Source: Panonychus citri (lineage: Eukaryota; Arthropoda; Arachnida; Trombidiformes; Tetranychidae). Taken from it: DNA of 64,000 nucleotides. The notes under the pieces are model-generated. The model did not search any database. It saw nothing but the letters and a program-made list of their open reading frames with translations, and was not told the origin of the DNA. A program made the position numbers and the translations under genes. The DNA lies in the NCBI RefSeq assembly GCF_014898815.1, contig NW_026515531.1, positions 62,001-126,000 on the forward strand, given 5' to 3'. Below are positions 43,401-57,394 of the stretch, in pieces. The first letter of the stretch is position 1, and each line of letters begins with the position of its first letter.

Positions 43401-44998
43401 GAAACACTTAATGCAAACTCTGATTTAGTCAACAATTTAAGTCTATTTTCTAAGTTAATTGTAATCAAATTTACATAGAAAATAGTTTCTCATCTTTGTT
43501 TCATCATTTATTTTCACAACTAATCTTTATCATCTTTAATAGGCCAATGACTTTTCTTAGCCAACAATTTAATTCAAATTTAATTTGATTTTCAACTATC
43601 ATATCTTGAAATACTGATCAATTACAATTAAACTATTAATTACTTTGTAATTGCATTTGTATAGTTAATTAACATCATGATACATTATTTCAGAGTGATT
43701 ATACTCACAATACTGATTATTAGTTGCCTTTTTTTAATCCAGTTTAAATATATTGATGACAATATAATCAAAATGATTTGAAAGCAACTAACTGGCTGAT
43801 TGTTTATGCATTGAGTGTTAATAGTCAATGTTTAATCAGCTTAATTGTTATTAAATTGTTTACAGCCTTATGAATATAATGTTTATCTTATACAATGAAA
43901 TTAATACAAGCTAAATCTAATCAATTCAAGTGAAAATGTGATTTATATACAATTTAACGATTAAGTTTATCTCTGATTTTTTTTTCGTCAACTAATCATT
44001 TCAATCAATAATAGTGATAATATTACAATGACAACAGTCACAGATATTATCATTATCATCAGATTAATAATAATGCTATTATTATTATCATTTACTCTTG
44101 ATCAGTTTTCATAAAATCCTAATCATGATCAAATTATTACGCTACAATTGATTAACTTGATTGTCTTTTACTCTTGACAATAAAACACAATCAATAAAAA
44201 CAATTATCACTTTATATTTGTAATATCATTGAGATCAAATGACAAAAAAACTATTGGTTAAATGTTGTTGTTTTTGTTTGTTTTAAATTAAGATTTAATT
44301 GTCAATAGAGATAATTGATTAATGGGTAAACAGGAATGATTAACAATTTAAAGGAGGGAACAAATTTTCAGTGTAAAGTATTTGATATATGAAATCTTAA
44401 TCAATAAATAATAGTTTATCTCGTGTCAGAAATTATCAGTTCAATATCTCAATCAAATCATGTTAATGATTTAGTAGATTGAAATAAAAACAATTCAATT
44501 TTTATACTTTTATTGATTATTTTGAGATGCGCCACAATAATCAGGGTGGAGTTTGTGAGAGATTGAAAATCAGTATCATGAGATGAACAGTAAATCAGAA
44601 TAAGGTTGAAGTTGTTGGGAATCTGAGATTATCTTTGTGTGAAAGAGAGATGGGGTTCATTTGTTCATAAGACAGAAAGAGGCGAGAAAGAGATGATGAT
44701 GAAGATGGAAAAGGATGAAGATAAAAATGATGATAGAGAGATGATAAAAAAAGACAATGGTTTTGACGTTAATTTGCTGCTTCACTAATCCTCTGAATCA
44801 CAGGAAGGACACACAAGAAAAAAAGTGACAAATAAAAAGCATCATCATCATCCTAAGAAGATGGTGATGATAAAATATTACCTTTCTATCTTTGGACATA
44901 ATCAATTGGATTTTTCCTTTCTCTCTGGTAAGTTCACTTTGACCTTACCTTAACTTATTTTATCATCATCATCATCATCATCTACCTGATATTTCATC

Positions 44999-45199
44999 TT
45001 GCTCATCCTTTTACCTTGTGATAATAAATTGAGTTTCCCTTTTCTCAAGAGTATACAAAGAAAAATGTTCAAGGTAAAAGTGAATTTACCTGATTTCAAA
45101 TGCTCAAGTTTCAATGAACTTTACTCAGGTAACAATCAAAATGATTTCATGGTGATAGGAAAGGTGCCCGATTCAATTAAAGATTCAAATTTAAGATGA
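44999..45199 (+). CDS. Doubtful small ORF (66 aa)
   Basis: The C-terminal two-thirds (from KVNLPDFKCSSFNELYSG onward) is compositionally balanced compared with neighbouring frames. Splice-like sequences occur inside it (CAAGGTAAAAG and TCAGGTAAC). There is no recognised family and no context to support it. It could be chance or part of an exon. Confidence 0.12.
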   Translation: MLILLPCDNKLSFPFLKSIQRKMFKVKVNLPDFKCSSFNELYSGNNQNDFMVIGKVPDSIKDSNLR

Positions 45200-47717
45200 T
45201 AAGTTCATGTAACTTATTATAAATATAGATTGTGATATTAACAATGAGAGTTAATTTGTTCAATGGTTGACAAATTGAACATTTTTAATGAGTTTAATTT
45301 TGGTTTTCCACATTCATTATTAGCATAGTTATCATTATGCAAAAACAAAAGGATTCATCTTGTTATCTTGATTAGCATTTGTATTTACCATGATAATGAT
45401 GATGATGCTAATAATATAATAATGGAAACAATCATTAAATCAATCCATTAGAATGAAATATTTTCCATTAGAACTTTTTTTTAACATCCCTGATGATTAT
45501 ATTGATTGAGGATTTTTTTTTGTTTCTCATTGATTTTTAAAATGATGTTAATTTGTTTCGTTTGATGATCTTAATCAAGAGCGAATCATGAACAACAAAT
45601 GTCATGAGTTTTTTTTTGCTTCCTCTCCTTAACAACAAGTATTATTAACGTTTATCTAATCATATGAAAAGGAAAATTTTTCATCATTTTGGAAATTTTT
45701 CCCAGATAAAAACGAGATTAAGGAATAGAAAAGTAAATCTCTATTCTTATTTTACCTATTATGCTTTGAGGAAGATGAAAGAAAAAGTATTTTATCGATT
45801 AATCACTGATTTGAAGAAGATGAAATCAAGGAAGATAAAGGAAAAAAGATGATAAGGTTTAAGAATCCGAATGATGAAAACTCTAAGTCTTATCTTTTAG
45901 ATTCTGCTAACAAAAAAAGCTCACACACCTTCAACCTCTTCATCACTCTTGTAGTGATATCAACACTCTGACATTTTCCCCCTGAAATAACAACCTGTAA
46001 CTCAGGATATTGAACTTGAATTGATTTTTGAAATCAAATCAGACCAAAAATTGTCTCCTTGGAACTTGATCAATCCCTCCTATTCTCATTAGAGCGATAA
46101 TCACCCAGATAAGATGATTGAAGACAATAAGTTTCTCTGTAAGATGAAACTTAATTTCTAAGAGCTTTCTCTCTCTCTCAATAATAAGAAATTCTTATTA
46201 TTATTATCCGAATCATTATGATGGTCATCATGAAGTGAGTGTAGCCAAAAAAACTGATTCCATCCATGATCAACTAATTGTGTTTAGGTTAGTTTACTTT
46301 TTCTCTCTGATCCTTGTTAATATCATGCTTGTCCAAGCGTATACCAATTTCAACTGGACAAGGCGAGAATGATGAAACAACTTTGTTGTGTACATATATG
46401 TTATTATTATAACACATAAGGGGAAACTGGAACCCAGGGAATGAATTGGATAACTATTATATTGTGAAATAATGAGACAAGAGAAACAAAAAGTTATGCT
46501 TAAATCCTCCGATCAGTTAAATCTTTTTGTTACATTGTCTCATCCATGGTAAACAATATGATAAAATAAGCTTGATGAAAGTAAATACATTTAACTGTTG
46601 ATTAATCAAATGATGAAAGGCCAGGTAACAATCAAATCAATATCAATAATCATTGATGAAAAATAGCATTTGATTGACAAAACAGAAAATGAAACATGTA
46701 GAGAATCAGGTTCTTCAATCAACTCAATTTAAGTTTACACATGTGATGAAGATGAAAACATTTCCCTTATCATCTTATTATTACATTCATAATAAGATGA
46801 AGATTAATGTTGCTCTATTAATAATAATCCAATATGTTCACAGAATTTTTTTCCCGTTTCTCAAGAAATTTCCAAATAAATTCAAGGTGAATAATATCTC
46901 TATCTCTTGAGTTCATCTTATGTTTAAAATGAGACAAGGAGAAAATATTAATAAATGAGTTATCATCCTCATCTTTTCATACAAATATTGATAAATTGAT
47001 GTATTATGAATAATAATAACACAGAGAAGCATTTTCTTTGTGAAAAGAAACAGTATCATCATTAATGAATAGAGAACCAGAAGGGAAAAAAAAGTTAATT
47101 AAGATTAAAATTTTATAAGTTCAACTTTTATCTTTGGAACAGCAAAATGTAATCATAAATAGCTGTGAAATCTCAGGTAAGAATGAGGAGAAAACTTTAA
47201 GGTGATGTAATAATTGAGTTATTACTTTATTCATGATGATTATCATCACTGAATCTCTGGGAAAATTCAATCAAGGTGAAAAATAACAGATTCTGAGATA
47301 ACTTTTGTTTTCTCTCATTCTCTACATCAAATTTATATCTTAACATGATATTGATTCAATGAATGAATATGATGGTGAAGACAAAAGAGTGAGAATTGCA
47401 ATAAGATGTTGATGATAAAATACCCAAAAGAAAGTATTTATGTCAATATACATATATATAAGTAAACAGAATCCGATAACATTGAGCTTGTCTCAAGGGT
47501 ATGCAAAGAATACTCTCCCCAACTTCAATTCACCTTCAATTTTGTCCCTTCTCTAAATGTACAGTTATTTCATCTTCTCGTGTTTTTTCATCATGTCTCT
47601 TGATTTTTTCACTCTCACTCACTCTTTTTCTACTATCTCTCTCCTTATTTCATCTTCTCCATCTTTTAACCATACCCAGAATACACACAATGTATTGACA
47701 TTTTCCTCAGCATATCT

Positions 47718-48032
47718 TTGTTTATTTTACTCAATGTTTACTCATTTTTTTTACTCATACATTTATACATATATTTTCATGTATTACTTTTGTTTCTTGT
47801 ATTCATTTGTTTGTTTCAACTTATTCACAACATGTTCAGAATATTCCTACATCGACAACCCTCTCCTCTCTGTTTTGCTTTCAATATAATCTTTTTGAAT
47901 GAGATTTTCAATGAAAATTGTCCGGAATATTTCTCATATTCATATGGCTATGCAGTTTCATTGTTTTTTCCCTTGGAATACAATGAAAACATAACTCATA
48001 AAGAAAGTAATAATAATCCATACGAATGGTAA
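47718..48032 (+). CDS. Doubtful ORF with hydrophobic N-terminus (104 aa)
   Basis: The N-terminal ~40 residues are almost entirely Phe/Leu/Ile/Tyr, followed by a more balanced tail ending ITHKESNNNPYEW. It lies in a T-rich block that produces hydrophobic frames in all three phases, which is the more likely explanation. No known family. Confidence 0.12.
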   Translation: MFILLNVYSFFLLIHLYIYFHVLLLFLVFICLFQLIHNMFRIFLHRQPSPLCFAFNIIFLNEIFNENCPEYFSYSYGYAVSLFFPLEYNENITHKESNNNPYEW

Positions 48033-51000
48033 CAATAAGAATGCACGGAGAAAGAAAAACATTTCAATCCATGTTGAATACACATATTTATCATGACTTT
48101 ATATCTTGACATTGCATACATAACCTATTCTCAGATATTTATGAGAGAGAAAAGATATGAAAATGTTTTGCAGAATCAACAACATTCCCCTAGATGGATA
48201 ACACCTTTCATGTTATTATTACATGTGATGAAAATGACATTCATGATAACAATTCATGTTCCTGATTCCTCTGTCCAAGAACATTATTGTTTGCTGTTAC
48301 CATTGTTTTCTTTCTGTTTGTTTGTCTTGTCTTGTTTTCTCTGACCAATGGCTATTATTTTATTTTGTTTGATAAAAAATTTTTCCACCTCTTTTGTAGT
48401 TTTATTGTTATTCAGAATTTGTGAAAAAAAAACTAACAATAAGTGATAAAAATTTATCATTCATTTGAATTTTTCATAGCTCATTCATTGAGAGAAGATA
48501 AAAATTCCAGTTTCATGTAATGACACTTATCATTAGCATTTTTACCAAATGAGTTCTGAGAAACAATTTCCATGATAATATTTAAAGATTACTGGACATT
48601 TATTCATAAATAGATGTAAAATATATTCAATTGGATAAAAAGTTTCTTGTTCATTTCTTAAACTATTCACAAGTGATGATATTCATCGTGTTGATATCAT
48701 GGAAATAAGTTCAGAGGAAATTAATAGTTTGTCTTATCATAAATTTGTCATGATGAATTGTTATTTTGATTCATTAAATTAATTTGATGTTGATTTTATC
48801 ATCAACATTCAAAGGATTACCACTTAATCATAATTTACAACAAATGATCATCATCATGTTTATGTTGGTGAGTGAAACAATTTAGGTTTCAACCCTTTTC
48901 CTCAATTTGATTATCATTATCATCTTATCGGTTTACTTCCTGTTTTCCTTTTCATCATCAGTATCATTTATTTAAGATGCTGACGATGTTGTGGGAGGGA
49001 GATGATGATCCATGATGATGATAAAAGTGAAATTGAAAAAAATGATTGTAAGCACAAAATTTATTGCAAAGTAATTTGAGGTTGCAAGGTAAGTATGAAA
49101 AAAAGTGCAAACTAATATTGATGATACTTAAAGCTCATTCTCGTAACCTCGTTTTTTTATCATCCAGAACTTTCATCTTCCATCCGCATCCCTATTTTTA
49201 TTTTTTCGTCTTTCTTTGCAACTTTCACTTTCTTTTTCTCTTAAAATTGAGTCTTTTTCGTCTCTATTTTGATCTTTGCATCTAATTCCACATGTTTAAT
49301 GTTCTCTCTTTTCAACTTCTTTGTTTTCTCAGTGTATTCTGATGATGTTGATGTTTTTTTTCCTGTCTGATTCTTGAACAATCGGGTTTCACTTTCTCAT
49401 GTACACCTACTACTTTCTCCCTGTAAATATCCATGTGTATTCATTTCATTATCCTCAACAAATTAATGGTTACTCTCTTTCTCTCCCTTTTTCTTAATCT
49501 TCATCGTTTTTTATGCTAAGTTACTTGTCACCAGAATCTTATCTCATCTTCGGGGAAAAAATCATTTTCATCATCATTAGTAAAGAGATGAGAGAGAGAG
49601 AAAAAACGAGAAGAAAAAAATCTTGAACATTAACTGTTCATGTTTTTGTTTTTTTTTCTACTTCCATGTATTTCATGCTTCTTCTAATTCTTTCTGAGTC
49701 TCTCGGTGCCTGTGAACTAAATAAAGACAACGTAATCAACTGAGTTCAATCACGAAATCATTTTTATCTAAGTTTACTTAAACTTCCTGATAGATTTCGT
49801 GTTTTCTCAAGAAACAAAAAGATTGTTCGAAAAAAAAATTGGATTGATAATTCATTAGCTGAACTAAATTAACGAGAAAAAATCATCATTTGAATCAATT
49901 AGATCTTCGTGAAAACTTGAAGGGAAAAAAAGTTTCATTAGGATTCAGTTCAATATTTGAAAGAAACTCACTCATATAATTGTGATAATGATAAACCATG
50001 ATCCATGTATTATTTACTTGTGTTAAACATGGTTATTACCATGAATGTCTTGGGTGTTTATTGTCTTATATCATTATTATTATATGTGTGACTTGATTCT
50101 CAAATGATTCAATTGCATCATAATATAAATCATTTGCTTACAAGATATCAACATTTACTCATGTTTAAACCTGATTCTTCAATTGTAATAATAATAATGA
50201 TAATAATAACTGTCATTTTTATCATAATCATTATAATCATCATCATCCTTATTGATTATTTAACCTTAACCCATTAACATTGGTTAATAAATAATGCATT
50301 CAACATTATTTAATGTTATATCACAATTGAATACACAATCACATGTAGTGATATATAACATTGCGATAAACAATTGATTATAATTCTAACAGAGACAAAA
50401 TTCACTGATTGTCTACAATTCATTATCCAATTCTAAAGTAATCAATTTAATAATATGATTAAGTTGACCAATGAGAAACAAAACTGGACACTATTATGAT
50501 ACATTTCCATTTTTCATATCAACTTAATCATTTTCAAGGTAAATTATTAGCCAATACTCATGAATGTTGAAAGGAAACAGTTATTATTGTTAATCATTTA
50601 TTCAACAGTTTAATGGGTGAAAATAAATTAATAATAAATTGGGTAGTAACATGAATGAAGAGAGAGAGAGAGAGACATCAACAAACCCAACCACTAAACC
50701 AGATCAAGGTAGATAAAGGTTTTTTTTGACATAAGTGTCAACAAAAAAAAAGGTAATCCTTGAAACCACTATGATAGTTGACAGTTTGATATTTAATTAA
50801 ACAGGTAGAGTGAAATTATTTTACCTTCACCATGAAAAATCATTATGAACATCATGAAGTGATAAATGATGACAGAAAAAAGTTTATTTTGGTTTTGTGA
50901 AAAAAAAAGGTTTGAACCTATTGAGATAAACTGAAATAAATAGTAATCAAGTTAATGATAAAAAAAAAGGTTGATAATGATGAAAATAATAATAATTTTT

Positions 51001-52064
51001 TATCTGAAAAGTTCTGATCAAATAAATCAAGCGCATAAGAATCTGAATGATCATTAAATTTAACTGAAGATGGAAACTGAAACAGTACTAAAGCCGGTTA
51101 CAACTCCAAGCAATTAGTTTAAAATTAGGTGGCTCTTTAAACTACAATTGATATTGATTAAAATGATGATAACTTTATGCTAAATATTTCAATATATTAA
51201 TATTAATAAAATTCCTGATATGCTTGACAAATAAGAGTAATTATCTCATGGAAACAATTAAAGTTGGACTCATGATAAATTGTTGCCATGATCTCAATCA
51301 AATAAACATACATAACTGATTCAATTTTAAATCAATCAATGAATCAAACGAGCCAACCATTTACAATCAAATTAAATCAAATTTAGATTGAAAAAATATA
51401 AAGTCTTATTTTATTCATCTCATGTATTTTTGTTTTACTCCATGATGATAGTCTCATGATAAAAAAGCTGAGTATTTTTTGTCATCATGTAGATAATAGT
51501 AATATATATCTAGACATATTATCAGAATTCATGATTCAGTTTTAAGGGAAAAAAAGAAGAAAAATCTTCTGGGAATTACTGTGAATTTTTCCTCCACAGA
51601 TACAGATAGCTCTCATTGAGATATAACGGTAAATTTAAGTTTCAGTTTATACTGATTGACATGATACAATAATATTGGTAACTCTGTTTTGTTTCAAATT
51701 ATTAGCGTTAATTGTTGATCAGTTGATTTAATTGTTAGTAAGACTATTAAATTGACTGGTCATTTTATTGCTTCAACTAGTCAACATAAAGTATCATGGC
51801 CAACTCATTAGTATTGTTATTATCGTCATCGTCACCCCTGTTATTATTATATTATCATCAATAGAGACAAAGATATGCATGGATGGATAATATCATAATT
51901 TTTATCTTCCATCCATAATCATCCTTATCATCATGAGCATTAATATATAAATGCATTGAATAAATGTCTTTCTCTCTTTTTTCTGTATCTACCTTTCAAT
52001 TTCACGCTTCTCAGAATTCTGGTTAAGAATGAATTCTGAGTATAATAATATTACCGTTTACCAG

Positions 52065-52089
52065 GCTAGAGGGTGGGTTTGGTTAGGCG
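52065..52089 (+). other. Candidate 25-nt microexon
   Basis: A GC-rich island bounded by TTTACCAG (acceptor-like) and GTGAGT (canonical donor) in otherwise AT-rich DNA. Only one of three frames is open (ARGWVWLG). It is too short to identify. Confidence 0.2.
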
Positions 52090-54454
52090 GTGAGTCAGGC
52101 ACATGAAGCATGTTTACCTTTTATCATGAAAGGAAAAGGCATTCACCTTATCAACATACAGATCAACTTGATCATCATAATCACTAACTCATCGTTATCA
52201 TGATTAGTGAAAAAAAAGAGACTTTAATATGACAGGAAACTAAAACTTAGGGTAAGATTTTAGATTAAAGATGATGATTAAGCTTTGACGAAGAGTTCTG
52301 ATCATCAGGGAGAGAGAGAGAAAAAAAAAGAGAGGATAAAACTTTCAAAGTCGATGATATATCTCCATCATTGAGGTTATTATCTAAGGTTGAATGATTT
52401 TTTACCTCTCGATGCAAAAAATATGTTCCAACATTTCATTCCCAAATAGAGACACTCTGAGAGTTTACAGAGAATCAGCTGGGAGTAAATTGTTACTGTT
52501 AGCATCATGATGGAACAATGATTAAAAAGAAGTATATTAACTCTTATCAATATTATCATCATGATCATCATTATTATCATGAAATTTTGTTATTAAAACA
52601 GTAAAGGTGAGAAAATATTACTTTCAATCTGCCTCAGTATAATTTCATTCCCTTATACTTTTGGACTGAAATTTTATTTCCAATCCAATCATTTATCAAA
52701 AGAGTTCACTGTTTCTCATTTCGTTCATGAGAGAAAAGAAAAGGAACAAAAAATTTCATCAGAATTAGAAAGAAAGAATAGAAAAAGAAAAGCAATATAA
52801 CTTTCTTTTTCCTTAAACAAAAATTGTTACTCTTTTTTTTCTGTTCTTTAAAATTTTGCTTCATTTTTTGTTATTCTTTCATTTTTTTTTTCTCAAAGAA
52901 GCAACTCAATTGACAGAGTAATAAAATTTAGTATCGACAAAATTAACTATTGAAAAAGTAACATGATTGAATTATCATCTTCATAATAATGATAACAATC
53001 AATAATATAACTATAAATGTACATTGACATTACATTAAATGCTTATCGATTGAGATACATCAATCTATTAATAGATTGATAATTCACTTGTTTGATTAAC
53101 ATGTTTATAAGTTTTAGTAATGTTATTAATAATGATTGTGAAGTTGATTAAGATAATGACGATGAGTCTGATTTAAGTGTAAGATTAATTATCTTTCAGC
53201 TAAACAATTCTGATAATTTATTTCACTAATCATAATATTATTATTATTACTTATGATTATAATCATCATCAAAAGGTAAAAGAGCTCATTAATTATTAAC
53301 ATCATGTTGATTATTACCTAACAATAAATCTTAGTCAATTTGATGTAATTTTGATTGTTGGTTGATTATCATGATGATTAAAGCTTTTTATTAAAAGGTT
53401 AATGGTTAAAATATATTCAACTAAATGTTTACAACAATTTACATAAGTTAACATAGACGAAAACTTTTTGTGTTTTTTGTTTTTAATTAAGATTAATTGA
53501 TTTTTCAGATTGATTGTCTAAAGGAAAAGGTTTTGATCAACTTCAACGGCGATTGTAAATTAATCATGACAATTCAAATTCATCTTGTAGATTTAGTTTA
53601 TTTATATTTTCAGGTAAGTTTTTTTTTACACCTTAAGGTTATATATTCATCGACAATATAATCATCATCATGAGCATTGATTTTCTGATATAATAATGAT
53701 ATATAAAAATCTTCATTGGACTAAAAACATTTATCATGATTCACCTTGATTTATTATTGAATATATTATATCATTATCATGGTTGTGTCAGGGAGAAAAA
53801 GTTTTCTCATCATTGAAATCAATGATTGAATCAATAGCCTTAGGCTATAGACGAGTAAACAATATTCTGGTTTTTTTTTCATCAATTTCTGATATTATTA
53901 TTAATAATAATTCATAATATAAGTAAATACATTCATCAGAATCATTGAATTTATCATGATTAATAAATTCAATTCTCTTTTTATTTTTTTCTGGGGTCTG
54001 TTGATTGTTATCACTATCATATTGATTGACAACAATGTAATAAAACATGTTGAGGTTAAATGAGTAGATCTGGTCAACAACAATAATAACAATTCATGAG
54101 AGATTTCAATTCAAGTTTGATGATTATTCATCCAGAAAAACAAAAACATGATATATATCAGGATTGTAATTCTCGACTGTTCAATGTAATGTAATATAAA
54201 CACATTTCATTTCTGAGTAACATATGATTATTGTTACATGATGATAAGTATCAAAAGTGAAATTGTAAAACCAATTTAGGATAATGTAGCTTTAGTATTA
54301 TCATTACTCTTTCACTACTAATCATCATGTAATCAAATTGAATCGTGTCACAATTATCAGTTAATCTTACGAAACCAGAGAAGTTCAAAGTGTTCAGGTT
54401 GATTGTAATTATCTCAATTTTCACTTTCACTCGTTGGTTCTATGGATAAATGAA

Positions 54455-55922
54455 TATCATCATCATCATCATCTTACACTTTTGCCTTTAAGCTTTAGAA
54501 TAACTTTTTTTTTGTTTCTTCACCAAATTCCATTATCATTTTCAGAATCTTCTGAATCTTTTCATGGTAAGATGAATATCAAGTTAGCTACTTGTTTGTC
54601 AATATATTTTTTGTTACATTGATCGTAGGAATAGATTATACAATTTAAAGTAGCAATTAAAATTACTGATTAGGGTGATTAACAGTAACAACCAATTTGG
54701 CAAAACAAATTGGTTGATGATTAAGTTTTCATGATATGAGCAAATTTATTTCCAGTTGAGGATGGAAAAAAAAGTGAACCGGAAAGAAGATGAGGATTGA
54801 TGATAATTTTTTTTACTCATCATGGAGGTTAAAATGAAAAGGATGATAGAAACTGGGTGATGTTGATGCTGGTGGTAAAAAGGGGAAAATAAAGAAGGAA
54901 AAGGAAATTGAGATTGAATTAAATCTAATTGTAATTGATGTGAGAAGTTAATTTTGTTTCTAACCCAATTTGAACAGTTTGATATCATATAAACTAAAAA
55001 TGCCTTAGGAATCAAATGGTATTAATATACTCTTCATCATCTTAATCATCTTTACCTTGGGAGTTTATATATAGTGATAGTAATATAAACAAGAAAATGA
55101 ACTTTCAAAGACAATTAAAGTTGATCAATGATATTTTTAGCGAATCAAGTTATCGACATTTTTTTATATTAATAGATAACTGGATCAATTTGATTATGAT
55201 GAGTGAAATTATTGATTCAATTCAAGAATAAATAAACGTTAATAACTGAATGAGTTATGTGAGTAATCAGCTGATGCAAATTTGTAAGAAAAATCAATAA
55301 GATATATTTTTGATTACTTTCACTTTCACTGAACAAGGAAGTTATTTGTGATTATCGATTATAATTACTATTGATTGGGAGAAATTGTTAGATAAATATT
55401 AATAGTGATAAAACGATAATCATGATGTGAGCAAGAAATTAGCATGATCATTGTAATTGCTTGATTTTTAATGATAAAATTGTTACTATTTGATTAGTCG
55501 GTAATCATTTAGTTTCAATGGATTTGCCAATCACAATCTTCATAATGGTTTTTCTAGATTATTCAGTTATCTTGTAAAATGAATCGTGGTCAACATTTTG
55601 TTCAATATTTTTGGTCATTTTTCAAACCAGAGATATAAAGTAAAACAATGGGTGTGGATAAAATAGCAACAGCGTAAAGAAAACAAATCAAACTAAGAAA
55701 GATGATATCGTTGATCTGAATACAAATTTGATCATTTTACTCATTCTCAACTTTTCATCCTTTATCTTCCAGTATCTTCATCTTAAACATCATCATTTTT
55801 GGGAAGACAAGTTAACTTATATACCGAATAATAGTATTGGTTATAAAAATATTAAAATTCAGGTCACACATTCTGTTTCAACCAATCTCTCAAGTCTATT
55901 CTCATTCCATCTGGTAAAACTT
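54455..55922. repeat. Tandem duplication, copy 1 (about 1,468 bp)
   Basis: Nearly identical to 55923-57394. Both copies start within an (ATC)n run, and the distal end of copy 2 (57395) also enters an (ATC)n run, so the breakpoints lie in microsatellites. Visible differences are 4 bases of indels, three of them in an A/G homopolymer stretch. A perfect 10-bp hairpin (CAACCAATTT/AAATTGGTTG, from 54689) is duplicated with it. No gene is recognised inside. Confidence 0.9.
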
Positions 55923-57394
55923 TATCATCATCATCATCATCTTACACTTTTGCCTTTAAGCTTTAGAATAACTTTTTTTTTGTTTCTTCACCAAATTCCA
56001 TTATCATTTTCAGAATCTTCTGAATCTTTTCATGGTAAGATGAATATCAAGTTAGCTACTTGTTTGTCAATATATTTTTTGTTACATTGATCGTAGGAAT
56101 AGATTATACAATTTAAAGTAGCAATTAAAATTACTGATTAGGGTGATTAACAGTAACAACCAATTTGGCAAAACAAATTGGTTGATGATTAAGTTTTCAT
56201 GATATGAGCAAATTTATTTCCAGTTGAGGATGGAAAAAAAAGTGAACCGGAAAGAAGATGAGGATTGATGATAATTTTTTTTACTCATCATGGAGGTTAA
56301 AATGAAAAGGATGATAGAAACTGGGTGATGTTGATGCTGGTGGTAAAAAAAGGGGGAAAATAAAGAAGGAAAAGGAAATTCGAGATTGAATTAAATCTAA
56401 TTGTAATTGATGTGAGAAGTTAATTTTGTTTCTAACCCAATTTGAACAGTTTGATATCATATAAACTAAAAATGCCTTAGGAATCAAATGGTATTAATAT
56501 ACTCTTCATCATCTTAATCATCTTTACCTTGGGAGTTTATATATAGTGATAGTAATATAAACAAGAAAATGAACTTTCAAAGACAATTAAAGTTGATCAA
56601 TGATATTTTTAGCGAATCAAGTTATCGACATTTTTTTATATTAATAGATAACTGGATCAATTTGATTATGATGAGTGAAATTATTGATTCAATTCAAGAA
56701 TAAATAAACGTTAATAACTGAATGAGTTATGTGAGTAATCAGCTGATGCAAATTTGTAAGAAAAATCAATAAGATATATTTTTGATTACTTTCACTTTCA
56801 CTGAACAAGGAAGTTATTTGTGATTATCGATTATAATTACTATTGATTGGGAGAAATTGTTAGATAAATATTAATAGTGATAAAACGATAATCATGATGT
56901 GAGCAAGAAATTAGCATGATCATTGTAATTGCTTGATTTTTAATGATAAAATTGTTACTATTTGATTAGTCGGTAATCATTTAGTTTCAATGGATTTGCC
57001 AATCACAATCTTCATAATGGTTTTTCTAGATTATTCAGTTATCTTGTAAAATGAATCGTGGTCAACATTTTGTTCAATATTTTTGGTCATTTTTCAAACC
57101 AGAGATATAAAGTAAAACAATGGGTGTGGATAAAATAGCAACAGCGTAAAGAAAACAAATCAAACTAAGAAAGATGATATCGTTGATCTGAATACAAATT
57201 TGATCATTTTACTCATTCTCAACTTTTCATCCTTTATCTTCCAGTATCTTCATCTTAAACATCATCATTTTTGGGAAGACAAGTTAACTTATATACCGAA
57301 TAATAGTATTGGTTATAAAAATATTAAAATTCAGGTCACACATTCTGTTTCAACCAATCTCTCAAGTCTATTCTCATTCCATCTGGTAAAACTT
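55923..57394. repeat. Tandem duplication, copy 2 (about 1,472 bp)
   Basis: See copy 1. The offset between copies grows from 1,468 at the left to 1,472 at the right. An open frame crossing each right junction (55728-56090 and 57200-57652) begins with the same 75 or so residues and then runs into His-rich repeat translation. I do not regard it as an established gene, although the shared part is less repetitive than most frames here. Confidence 0.9.

Larger units (their letters stand above)
32073..54454. other. Long gene-poor AT-rich region
   Basis: About 22 kb of low-GC DNA with many ATC/ATG runs, GA/CT runs (33039, 33995, 37179, 40437) and alternating purine- and pyrimidine-rich blocks, which generate short low-complexity frames on both strands. 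Three sub-stretches look different in composition and are listed separately (33092-33268, 44999-45199, 52065-52089). I cannot support any complete gene here, but long introns would look the same. Confidence 0.55.

Noticed and set aside
47557..48344. Cluster of hydrophobic frames that might suggest a multi-pass membrane protein or a mitochondrial insertion
   Set aside because: The block is T-rich and all three phases give Phe/Leu/Ser-rich peptides. No mitochondrial gene order or motif is visible.
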